64,000 nt of DNA from positions 62,152-126,151 of the forward strand of contig NZ_ATYS01000001.1 of assembly GCF_000427805.1 (NCBI RefSeq), given 5' to 3'. A model generated the notes under the pieces. The model saw only the letters and a list, made by a program, of their open reading frames with translations, was not told the DNA's origin and searched no databases. The translations under genes and the position numbers were made by a program. Shown in pieces: positions 34,587 through 42,778 of this stretch; position 1 is the first letter of the stretch; each line of letters starts with the position of its first letter. Origin of the DNA: Budvicia aquatica DSM 5075 = ATCC 35567. Its GTDB lineage: Bacteria > Pseudomonadota > Gammaproteobacteria > Enterobacterales > Enterobacteriaceae.

Positions 34587-37049
34587 ATGCGTAAACTGTC
34601 ACAGACGCTGCTGTTAATATTACCGTTGCTTGCTCTGAGTGTATTATCTCCGTCAGCATTTGCGGAGAGCAAAACTGACACTGTGACAAAAACACAGCCG
34701 AAGGTACTGTCTAAAAATAATAAAAATATTGAACCTAGTGAACTGGATAAGTTACAGCAAAGGCTTAATGATATTAAACAAGAAGTCTCTGCTGCTACCA
34801 AAGATAGCGAACTCAGCTCGTTAAATAATCAAACCCTCGAGTTGGTTAATCAGACGGATGATTTCATTAGTGCATTATTACCCGACCTGGCTCAGATTCA
34901 GACCCAAATTGATGTTATCGGGCCAGCTCCGGCAGAAGGTGCAATGCCAGAGTCACCGGAGGTGATGAAACAGCGCAGCACTATTACGGCTCAAAAGACT
35001 CAGCTAGAGAAAGCGCTGGAACATGCTCAAACGCTAAAAACTAATGCATCTAATCTGTCTACCCAAATTCTTGCTCTACGCCGCAATGCCTTAAAAACGC
35101 AGCTCGCCTTAAACTCGGGTAGCATTTTAGGCGCGCGTTTCTGGTCGCCGGTATTTAGCCCGCAGCCGGAAGATGTTATTCGATTAGATAACTTTATCGG
35201 GCAAGTGAAAGAGGCCTGGGACAACGCCTGGAAGCCCGATACGCTGTTTGGCTCGACTGTTTTATTTGTATTGGCATTAGCCGTCTGGGGATATGGCCGG
35301 CGGGTAATGGATTTACTTATCGTTTGGGTCTGTACCAACGGTATTCCCGACGGGCGCCTAAGGCGCAGCTTTTTTGCCTGTGCAACAGTGCTGACGACGG
35401 TACTGACGCTATGGGGCGGGGCCGGTTTGTTATACCAGGTCTTTGCCCGACAAAATACACTGACTCCGCTGCTGCAAAGTTTTGCTGATGGTGTGTTTAC
35501 CCTGATCATTTTCTCTGCGCTGATTGTCGGACTCGGCCGGGCAATATTATCTAACCAGCGGCCATCATGGCGTTTGGCACCCATGCCGGATCAGGTCGCT
35601 AAAGTTTTAGGCATATTCCCGCCTGCCATAGCAATGGTATTGATGTTTTTTGGCATTGTAGAACAGGTTAATACCAACATTGGTAGCAGCGTCCCAACGG
35701 CTATTTTTGGTAATGGTCTGGCATCGTTATTAGTGGGGATTCTGGGCTGTTTGGCCCCGATACAAACTAATCGTATTCGCCGTCATATGGCTGCCATAGG
35801 TGAACCTATTGATTCACGCTCAACGGTTGCCGGTTTGGTGCATATTGTGGCCTCGGCCGTTGCCATTAGCATTTTACTTTCCCTATTAATTGGCTATATT
35901 CCGCTGGCCCGGTTCCTGACTTATGAAATGGTGTGGGTCGGTATCGTGTTATCCAGCCTGTATCTGATGTTTAAGTTTGTCGGTGATGCCTGTGAAAGCC
36001 TGTTTTCAGCGAATAACGCCAGCGGAAAGTGGTTAAAACAGGCATTTAACCTGGACGTCAGGTATCTGGACCAGGCGACGATTTTATTTTCTGCTATCGG
36101 TCATACGCTATTGATTCTTCTGGCCGCCATTGCCTTATTTAACGGGACGTACGGTGCGACAACGCCGATGACCATCGTGAATAAAGTGATTGAGATCATG
36201 GGCAGTGATAGCCTTGGGAAAATCAATATTGTTCCGGCCAATGTCTTTAATGCATTGATTAGCATGGCGTTAGGGCTCTATATACTAAGAACCGCCCGCC
36301 GTTGGTTAAACACTAAATTTCTGCCGAAAACCACCATGGACACCGGAATGCGCATGTCTCTGGTGACGCTATTCAGCAATATTGGTTATGTGATCGTTAT
36401 TTTAGTTACCTTATCTTTGCTGGGCATTGAGTGGAATAAACTGGCCTGGATTGTGAGTGCTTTGTCCGTCGGTATTGGTTTCGGCTTACAGGAAATCGTT
36501 AAAAACTTTATCTCTGGTCTGATTTTGCTGACGGAGCGTCCGGTTAAAGTGGGTGATTTGGTTAGTATTGCCGGTATTGAAGGGGACATCCGCAGAATTA
36601 ACGTACGGGCAACGGAGATCCAGATGAGCGATAAATCGACGGTCATTGTGCCGAACTCTCAGTTTATTTCTCAGAGTGTACGTAATGTCACGATGGGGAG
36701 CGCTCAGGGAGTCGTCACGATCCCGTTAACTTTCCCGCTGGATATCGATCCTGAACAGGTTCGCACCATTCTGCTGGAAGCTTACCAGATGCATGAATCT
36801 ATTCTGGACATGCCGGCGCCTTCGGTTAGCTTTAGCCAGCTTACGCCGGATGGCATAACCCTGAGCGTGACCGGATACGTTAGTAGCCCGAGAATTGTCA
36901 GCCGAACAAAAAGCGACCTGCTGTTCGATCTGCTGAAACGCTTACGGGCTGCCAACGTTCGCTTATCCAGCCCGCAGAGTCTGACTATCCAAAATATCAC
37001 GCCAGAGGTTGCGGACGGGGATTCTGATAACAGCCCGAAGGATTTGTAA
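34587..37049 (+). CDS. Large MscS-type mechanosensitive channel with DUF3772 domain
   Basis: 820 residues. Signal peptide (ends PSAFA, residue about 26), a periplasmic helical domain (about residues 45-190) of the DUF3772 kind with coiled-coil stretches, many membrane helices (about residues 215-590), and the MscS pore and beta domain: pore helix VSALSVGIGFGLQEIVKNFI (ends only), then GLILLTERPVKVGDLVSIAG and IVPNSQFISQSVRN. Such channels open under membrane tension and release solutes on osmotic down-shock. It resembles the long MscS group more than MscK or YjeP. An AraC regulator follows after 24 bases but is likely a separate function. Confidence 0.88.
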   Translation: MRKLSQTLLLILPLLALSVLSPSAFAESKTDTVTKTQPKVLSKNNKNIEPSELDKLQQRLNDIKQEVSAATKDSELSSLNNQTLELVNQTDDFISALLPDLAQIQTQIDVIGPAPAEGAMPESPEVMKQRSTITAQKTQLEKALEHAQTLKTNASNLSTQILALRRNALKTQLALNSGSILGARFWSPVFSPQPEDVIRLDNFIGQVKEAWDNAWKPDTLFGSTVLFVLALAVWGYGRRVMDLLIVWVCTNGIPDGRLRRSFFACATVLTTVLTLWGGAGLLYQVFARQNTLTPLLQSFADGVFTLIIFSALIVGLGRAILSNQRPSWRLAPMPDQVAKVLGIFPPAIAMVLMFFGIVEQVNTNIGSSVPTAIFGNGLASLLVGILGCLAPIQTNRIRRHMAAIGEPIDSRSTVAGLVHIVASAVAISILLSLLIGYIPLARFLTYEMVWVGIVLSSLYLMFKFVGDACESLFSANNASGKWLKQAFNLDVRYLDQATILFSAIGHTLLILLAAIALFNGTYGATTPMTIVNKVIEIMGSDSLGKINIVPANVFNALISMALGLYILRTARRWLNTKFLPKTTMDTGMRMSLVTLFSNIGYVIVILVTLSLLGIEWNKLAWIVSALSVGIGFGLQEIVKNFISGLILLTERPVKVGDLVSIAGIEGDIRRINVRATEIQMSDKSTVIVPNSQFISQSVRNVTMGSAQGVVTIPLTFPLDIDPEQVRTILLEAYQMHESILDMPAPSVSFSQLTPDGITLSVTGYVSSPRIVSRTKSDLLFDLLKRLRAANVRLSSPQSLTIQNITPEVADGDSDNSPKDL

Positions 37050-37073
37050 CAACTCAGCGACTAAAGGGGGTTT

Positions 37074-37907
37074 ATGACGTCGTCAACTAACTGGATAGAT
37101 TTATCTCGTGATGCGGATACCGGTATTGAAACCCTGCGCGCCCATTTTAAAGGTCATGCTTACGATCCTCACTGGCATCCAAGCTATCTGGTGGGATTGA
37201 CCGAGCAGGGCATTCAGCAGTTTAACTGCCGTAAGCAGAAAGTGCAGAGTACACCAGGGAAGGTCTTTTTATTAGAGCCGGGAGAAATGCATGACGGTGA
37301 GTCGATTCGACAGGATGGCTTTACTTACCGGATGCTATATATCGATCCTGAGTGGCTGGAACAGTCGCTATCCGGGCTGTTTGAACAAGTCCCGGTGGGT
37401 TACATACCGGGGTTTGATACCACGCTTTCTCAGGATCCTCAGCTGGCACAGGCAATATCTGATGCGTTTGAGATGCTGCATTATGGCGAAATCCGCATGG
37501 TTAAACAGAGTGCCATTGACACTCTGCTTGCCACGTTAACCCGCCACGTGGCATGGCGGGCGAATACCCAACAATCAGGACTTAATTTGACGCTGGCCGA
37601 ACGAGCCAGAGAGTATATTCATGCCCATATGTATGAAAATATCGGGCTGGATGACTTATCGGCGGTGCTGGATACCGATCGATTTACGCTGACTCGGGCA
37701 TTTAAACAACGTTTTGGCCAGCCGCCTCATACCTATCTGGTTCAGCTCAAACTAACCCATGCCCGGCTGCTGTTAGCCAACGGCATGTTACCCATAGACG
37801 TTTCTACGATTGTCGGCTTTGCCGACCAAAGCCATATGGGCCGCTGGTTCCGCAAAGCCTATCGTTTAACCCCATCCCATTACCGCAAATTGTGCCTGCA
37901 ACGTTAA
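37074..37907 (+). CDS. AraC-family regulator with cupin sensor domain
   Basis: 277 residues behind AGGGGG. The N-terminal AraC-binding (cupin) domain shows HWHPSYLVGLTEQGIQQF and GKVFLLEPGEMHDGE; the C-terminal about 100 residues carry two helix-turn-helices (LSAVLDTDRFTLTRAFKQRF; VSTIVGFADQSHMGRWFRKA) and end in the AraC signature. It converges with a LysE-family exporter gene 5 bases away. AraC/cupin regulators next to LysE exporters usually control export of an amino acid or related compound; the ligand is unknown. Confidence 0.9.
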   Translation: MTSSTNWIDLSRDADTGIETLRAHFKGHAYDPHWHPSYLVGLTEQGIQQFNCRKQKVQSTPGKVFLLEPGEMHDGESIRQDGFTYRMLYIDPEWLEQSLSGLFEQVPVGYIPGFDTTLSQDPQLAQAISDAFEMLHYGEIRMVKQSAIDTLLATLTRHVAWRANTQQSGLNLTLAERAREYIHAHMYENIGLDDLSAVLDTDRFTLTRAFKQRFGQPPHTYLVQLKLTHARLLLANGMLPIDVSTIVGFADQSHMGRWFRKAYRLTPSHYRKLCLQR

Positions 37908-37912
37908 TCCTT

Positions 37913-38518
37913 TTAAATTATCAGGTTGGCCCATGTCGATAACAGCAACAATAGCGCCATCAAGGTATTAAAGATTTTCATCTGTTGTGGCGTACTGATA
38001 ATCCGTGCAGCGCCACAGCCTAACAGTGCCCAAAGAACCATACAGGGCAGGGAAACGGCTAAGAAGGTCAGTGAGTAAACCCCGACGTAATAATTTCGAT
38101 CGGGTGAGTCCGGTAAAAATACGCTGATGACGGCGATTGCCATCATCCAGGCTTTAGGGTTGATAAACTGTAGCCCTGCACCACCCATCAGGCCGATACG
38201 TGTACCGGTACTCGCCTGACTACCATCAGGAATCTCAGAAGGGGATTCCCGGTAGATTTGCCATGACACCCAGGTTAATAACGCGATACCGGCCCATGTC
38301 ATACCGGTTTGTAACATAGGGTATTCTGTCAGCGTGGTCCCTAAGCTAATTCCGGTAATCCAAACAATGGCCGCCGCGGTAACGCCTGCTCCGACAATTA
38401 GCCCGATGCTGGCGTTAAAACCGTGGCGGGCACTTTGAGACAAAATAAGTACGTTGGTTGGCCCGGGGGTAATTGAGGCCACAAAGGCAAAAAGAATAAA
38501 CGGAATTAACTGTCCCAT
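37913..38518 (-). CDS. LysE-family amino acid exporter
   Basis: 201 residues from ATG 38518 (MGQLIPFILFAFVASITPGP); a longer frame from 38608 adds 30 residues unlike the family. It has the LysE/RhtB signature ITPGPTNVLILSQSARHG and about six membrane helices. The family exports amino acids and analogues using the proton gradient. Convergent with the AraC/cupin regulator gene, a common pair. Substrate not predictable. Confidence 0.9.
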   Translation of the reverse strand: MGQLIPFILFAFVASITPGPTNVLILSQSARHGFNASIGLIVGAGVTAAAIVWITGISLGTTLTEYPMLQTGMTWAGIALLTWVSWQIYRESPSEIPDGSQASTGTRIGLMGGAGLQFINPKAWMMAIAVISVFLPDSPDRNYYVGVYSLTFLAVSLPCMVLWALLGCGAARIISTPQQMKIFNTLMALLLLLSTWANLII

Positions 38519-38636
38519 AAAATATCCATCGGGGGGAGTGAGGTATGCAGAGATAATAATGAATAATTGGGTGGGATTCTGGAACGTTTGTGCAGAGAGA
38601 TTTAGCACGGGCTATTAAGCCCGTGCACCTGTTAGT

Positions 38637-39512
38637 TTATTGACCTGCCACCATCACCGCCGTATTCACTGCATCAGGAATAACGGTACCGTGGTTTTTT
38701 CCTGCAAACATTATAAAGTTAACATTGTTACCCTGTTGCTTAAGGGTTGCCACAAGGTCGCGGGCTTTCGTCACCTGCTGGCGTTCGGCTTTACGTTTAA
38801 CTCTTTGCGGGTCTTCCGGTTTTGCTGCATTAGCCGGTTCCGGCTTTTCTTCGAACTCACCGACGGTAATGGTGATGGATTTTGGCTTGGTATTCAGTAG
38901 CGGCGTTCTCGAGGGAATCACAATACCGTTGCCCCACCAGATTGATGGGCTAGCAGCAACATAATGTTGGAACTCATCGGTGTGGTTAAATAATGTATAA
39001 AGGGTAAACAAGCCTCCAAAAGAGTGACCGGATAAAGTTTGGCGCTTCATATCAATGGCGTAGCGCGCGGAGGCCCAAGGCTTTAGCTTTTGGTTAATAA
39101 ATAGGAAGAAGTCTTCAGCATTACCACCTTTAGCAAATTCTTCACCGGGGGCTGCCGGGGTGTAATCGCGGGTGCGGGCTTCTTGATTATAAGCGGTGTC
39201 ACCGGGATAACCGATGGCAATAATTAATGGCGCGTCACCATTCACTGGCAGATAACCATTCACCGCCATCGGAAACGTATTGTTGCCATCTAATAAATAC
39301 AACACCGGATAGCCGCCGGCTGGCGCAGGCGTGCGCGGGACGGCAACGAAAATTCGATATTGTGATTTATCTTCGCCAGCAAGATCGTACTGCTGAATTT
39401 CAAAACGGGTTTTGGCATTTTCAGAGATAGGCTGAATAACCTGATTAGGCTTAGCATGAATACTGAAGGAGAGTAAAAGTGTCGTGAGGGTGAGAGCAAT
39501 GGTTTTTAGCAT
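38637..39512 (-). CDS. Periplasmic IroE-like siderophore esterase
   Basis: 291 residues from ATG 39512 (MLKTIALTLTTLLLSFSIHA signal peptide); a TTG-initiated extension is unlikely. The alpha/beta-hydrolase fold has the nucleophile elbow GHSFGG and a C-terminal catalytic His in AGKNHGT. The family includes IroE, which cuts enterobactin-type tri-lactones in the periplasm, and related esterases. It lies 60 bases after a TonB-dependent receptor of catecholate type, so it probably hydrolyses the siderophore taken up by that receptor. A charged insertion (EEKPEPANAAKPEDPQRVKR near residue 230) is unusual. Confidence 0.85.
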   Translation of the reverse strand: MLKTIALTLTTLLLSFSIHAKPNQVIQPISENAKTRFEIQQYDLAGEDKSQYRIFVAVPRTPAPAGGYPVLYLLDGNNTFPMAVNGYLPVNGDAPLIIAIGYPGDTAYNQEARTRDYTPAAPGEEFAKGGNAEDFFLFINQKLKPWASARYAIDMKRQTLSGHSFGGLFTLYTLFNHTDEFQHYVAASPSIWWGNGIVIPSRTPLLNTKPKSITITVGEFEEKPEPANAAKPEDPQRVKRKAERQQVTKARDLVATLKQQGNNVNFIMFAGKNHGTVIPDAVNTAVMVAGQ

Positions 39513-39572
39513 AGTTTTATTATCACTCAAGTCGTTGGCGCGGTACTGACGTTGCAGTACCGCGACCGAAGG

Positions 39573-41627
39573 TTAGAATTTCACATTGATGCCGGCCCAG
39601 TAACGGCGTCCGTCTTCAATCATCCAGTTCCCGCCATTGACATCAATAGCGTCATTGGTTTCATCAGTAATGTTCAGCACAGCCAGATTTAACTGGGTGT
39701 TCTTATTGATTTGATAACTGCCACCTACGTCTGCAGTGGTAAAGGCTGAACGATAGCGCGGACCCGTATAGCTATTGCGCTGAGCTGCCCAGACTTGTTC
39801 ACCGGTATACGTTACTCGAGTGTAAGCCTCTAAGTCTTCATTGACTGACCAGGTTAATTTGGCATTAGCGCTATGTTTAGGCGTTTGTGCCAATGGCTGA
39901 CCTTTCAATGATTCTCCGGTACTAAAGAATTCATCATCGCTTTCACGTTTAGATTCCAGATAAGTGTAGTTGAGGTTCAACTTCCACGCTTCTGCCACTG
40001 GAATTGTGGTGGCGGCTTCAATACCTTTAATATTGGCTTCACCCACGTTGTCGTAAGTGTACAGATTCAGACCGGTAATTGGATCTTTGGTTCCGGTACT
40101 GTAGCTGGTTAATTTATTTTTAAAATCAGTGTTAAACAGGGTCAGTGCTGCATTGAATCCGGATTCATGATCGTAAGCAATTCCGATCTCCTGATTCAGG
40201 CTGGTTTCAGGCTTAAGATCTGCGTTACCGTACATAATGCCGGCACCGCCCTGAGTTGATGTTCCATAACTTGGGCTGATTTCGCGTAAGGTCGGGGCTC
40301 TGAATGCTTTAGCGACCCCACCGCGCAGAGTGATTTCATCCGTCAGGTGATAAACCAAATAACCCCGAGGGTTCCAGTATTCGCCGTAGGTTTCGTGGTC
40401 GTCTAAGCGAATCCCCCCGGTCAGGCTCAGGTCATCGGTCAGCGATAGCTCGTTTTCAATAAACACAGATTGCTGATAAGCGCTTATTTTTGCCTGCTCG
40501 GTAGTTGTTTTCCCCGTTGCTGAAGAGTCTTCCAGCTCGGAATATTGATATTGACCACCGATGGTAAGCATATTATTGGTCAGGGGCAGAGTCAGTTTAG
40601 CGTCTACCACCGTATTGGTAATTTCAGGTTTGCGTGCTTCATAGCCACCGTTCCATGCTCCACTGGCAGAATCTAACTTATAAGTCTGGGTATTTCGCTT
40701 GGTTTTTTCCTGATACAGGCTTACGTCAGAGAAGCCAAAGCCCCATTGACCGTTGTGGGTAATCGCCCAGTGGTTGCGTTCGTTATTGATATCGGTTTTA
40801 GGATTTGGCTGTTTCAGCGAGCCGCGAATAGTATAAGCATCGATAGACTTTCCTGGCGTAGACTCCCGCTTTTGCACGGTGCGACCGCTTTCCAGTATGA
40901 TTTCCTGACTTTCGGTTGGCGTAATGGTTAACTTAGTGGTAATGCTCTTATTATCATTTTTATTATACCCGCCGATAATTTCATCTTCAGGACGGAAATT
41001 ACCGTAACCATAAACCTGAAAACCGACGGTTTTTTCAATTAACGGACCAGACAGATAGAAGTTACCGTTATAGATATTACCTGAGTCTGAGTTCTCTTGA
41101 ATGGTGCCGTCCATACTCACTGCACCGTGCCATTTCGGCGTAACTTTACGGGTAATCACGTTAATGACGCCACCCATAGCATCTGAGCCATATAGAGATG
41201 ACATCGGGCCGCGGATAACTTCAATTCGATCAATGGCTTCTACCGGTGGCACGAAACCGGCTTCAAAGCCACCGCTACCGTTAGGGCGGGATTCACGGCT
41301 ATTCTGACGTTTACCATCAACTAAAATCAGCGTGTAATCACCGGGTAAGCCACGGATAGAGATATCCTGGGTATTGGTACCGCTGCCGGTGATACTGACG
41401 CCTTCAATATCTTTTACCGCATCGGCCAGGTTATGAATTGGCCTTTTTTCCAGTTCTTCTCGGGTTACTACCGAAATACTGGCAGGGGCATTACGCAGGC
41501 TTTGCAAAAAGCCGGATGCAGTGACCACCATAGTTTCATCGGAAGTATTCGTGCTGTCTGCAAATGCGGGTAGAGAGATAGCGCTGAGAATGGCTAAATA
41601 GAGGCAGTTTAACTGTCTGGTTTTCAT
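39573..41627 (-). CDS. TonB-dependent catecholate-type siderophore receptor (CirA-like)
   Basis: 684 residues. Signal peptide ends SLPAFA. The TonB box ETMVVTAS lies at about residue 30, a plug domain (about 40-160) with DIEGVSITGSGTN and IEVIRGPMSSLYGSDAMGG, then a 22-strand barrel with a C-terminal aromatic (NVKF). The pattern KDIEGV, SIRGLPGDYTLILVDGKRQN and HETYGEYWNPRGYLVYH is close to CirA. It imports a ferric catecholate across the outer membrane with energy from TonB. The IroE-like esterase follows; a Fur box lies upstream. Confidence 0.92.
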   Translation of the reverse strand: MKTRQLNCLYLAILSAISLPAFADSTNTSDETMVVTASGFLQSLRNAPASISVVTREELEKRPIHNLADAVKDIEGVSITGSGTNTQDISIRGLPGDYTLILVDGKRQNSRESRPNGSGGFEAGFVPPVEAIDRIEVIRGPMSSLYGSDAMGGVINVITRKVTPKWHGAVSMDGTIQENSDSGNIYNGNFYLSGPLIEKTVGFQVYGYGNFRPEDEIIGGYNKNDNKSITTKLTITPTESQEIILESGRTVQKRESTPGKSIDAYTIRGSLKQPNPKTDINNERNHWAITHNGQWGFGFSDVSLYQEKTKRNTQTYKLDSASGAWNGGYEARKPEITNTVVDAKLTLPLTNNMLTIGGQYQYSELEDSSATGKTTTEQAKISAYQQSVFIENELSLTDDLSLTGGIRLDDHETYGEYWNPRGYLVYHLTDEITLRGGVAKAFRAPTLREISPSYGTSTQGGAGIMYGNADLKPETSLNQEIGIAYDHESGFNAALTLFNTDFKNKLTSYSTGTKDPITGLNLYTYDNVGEANIKGIEAATTIPVAEAWKLNLNYTYLESKRESDDEFFSTGESLKGQPLAQTPKHSANAKLTWSVNEDLEAYTRVTYTGEQVWAAQRNSYTGPRYRSAFTTADVGGSYQINKNTQLNLAVLNITDETNDAIDVNGGNWMIEDGRRYWAGINVKF

Positions 41628-41768
41628 TAAGTATCCTGATGATATCTAAAGGCACGTTATTTGCGGCTATTATTTTGTTTTAAGCCATTCCCCGTGCCGG
41701 GTGTTGATGTATGGTTAAAAAACGATGGCCCTAAAAGAGTCGGGGGAGAATATAACAGATCAAACGCG

Positions 41769-41787
41769 AATGAGAATAGTTGTTATT
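41769..41787. promoter_or_regulatory. Fur box of the CirA-like receptor
   Basis: AATGAGAAT-A-GTTGTTATT, 15 of 18 informative bases of the Fur palindrome, about 140 bases upstream of the start. A partial second site (GATGATTATC) is near 41847. Confidence 0.6.
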
Positions 41788-41879
41788 AGCATTTCTTTGA
41801 TGGGGGTCATTGTTTTTGAGATGCAAGTATAATAATTGACAAGCGAGATGATTATCAGCGTACTTTTTAGGTTGATTCT

Positions 41880-41911
41880 GTCGCCATCCCGCTAAAAAAC
41901 AGCATGGCGAC
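41880..41911 (-). terminator. Hairpin after hmuT
   Basis: GTCGCCAT, loop, ATGGCGAC with an inner GCT/AGC pair. No T-run; possible weak terminator of the heme receptor operon. Confidence 0.4.
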
Positions 41912-41929
41912 AGGGACTAAATTAACGGC

Positions 41930-42769
41930 TTATTTAGCCGCAGCAGGATAAAACCCCCGATATAGTTCATCTACGGCTTCAGCAACGCGCGGTCCCATTC
42001 CCAGTAATGTCGCTTGATCTACGGCAACGATGCGTTGATTTCGCCATGCCGGCGTCTGAACGACGCCCGGTGTAGCTTCCAGACTTTTCAAACCATCGGT
42101 AGATTCCATACTCTGTTTAGTCACCACAATGATATCTGGCCGGGTAGCAATGATGGATTCACCGCTGTATTGCTTGTACTGACTGTGGGTAGCGGCATTC
42201 GTCCCGCCCGCCAGGGTGATTATGCCATCAGCAATGCTTCCCTGACCGGCTATCTGAGGCGAACCACCGCCGATGCTGAGTAAGAATAAGACGCGTACCT
42301 TTTCCGGCTGTTTGCTGACTTCGATCGTTACCCTGTCAATTTTTTGCTTAATGTCGGCAATCAGACGCTCTCCCTGCGGTTTTAAATCCAGTATCTTTGC
42401 AACCTGACTGATATTGATACATAGCTGTTCAACCGTAGCGGGTATGCGTTTGAAAAGAGAAACGTTGACGCTCTGTTGAGCTAACTGCTGTAAAACCCAG
42501 TTAGGTTCAGCATCACTCCATGTCATAAACAGGTCGGGTTTCAGAGATAAAATGCCCTCGGTATTTAGCTGCTTCCAGTAGCCTATTTGAGGCAATGATC
42601 CAACCTGTGGGGGATAGCCGGAAGTTTGATCAACGGCGATTACCCGGTCACCGGCACCTAAGGCATAAACGATCTCGGTTAATGACCCTCCGGCAATGAT
42701 AATTCTGTCTTGGGACTGAGCCAGAAGAGGGAGCGCCAATAGCAATAATCCGCTAATTATCTTCATCAT
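41930..42769 (-). CDS. hmuT: Periplasmic heme-binding protein (HmuT/ChuT type)
   Basis: 279 residues, signal peptide MMKIISGLLLLALPLLAQSQ. It has the class III substrate-binding features RIIIAGGSLTEIVYALGA, VGSLPQIGYWKQLNTEGIL and IIVVTKQSMES. The family carries heme to the ABC permease. Start has AAGGAA. It begins 10 bases after the heme receptor stop. No HmuU permease or HmuV ATPase gene is near. Confidence 0.9.
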   Translation of the reverse strand: MMKIISGLLLLALPLLAQSQDRIIIAGGSLTEIVYALGAGDRVIAVDQTSGYPPQVGSLPQIGYWKQLNTEGILSLKPDLFMTWSDAEPNWVLQQLAQQSVNVSLFKRIPATVEQLCINISQVAKILDLKPQGERLIADIKQKIDRVTIEVSKQPEKVRVLFLLSIGGGSPQIAGQGSIADGIITLAGGTNAATHSQYKQYSGESIIATRPDIIVVTKQSMESTDGLKSLEATPGVVQTPAWRNQRIVAVDQATLLGMGPRVAEAVDELYRGFYPAAAK

Positions 42770-42778
42770 TGCGATTCC

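Noticed and set aside
35027-35584. 185-codon reverse frame
   Set aside because: Shadow of the MscS-type channel gene.
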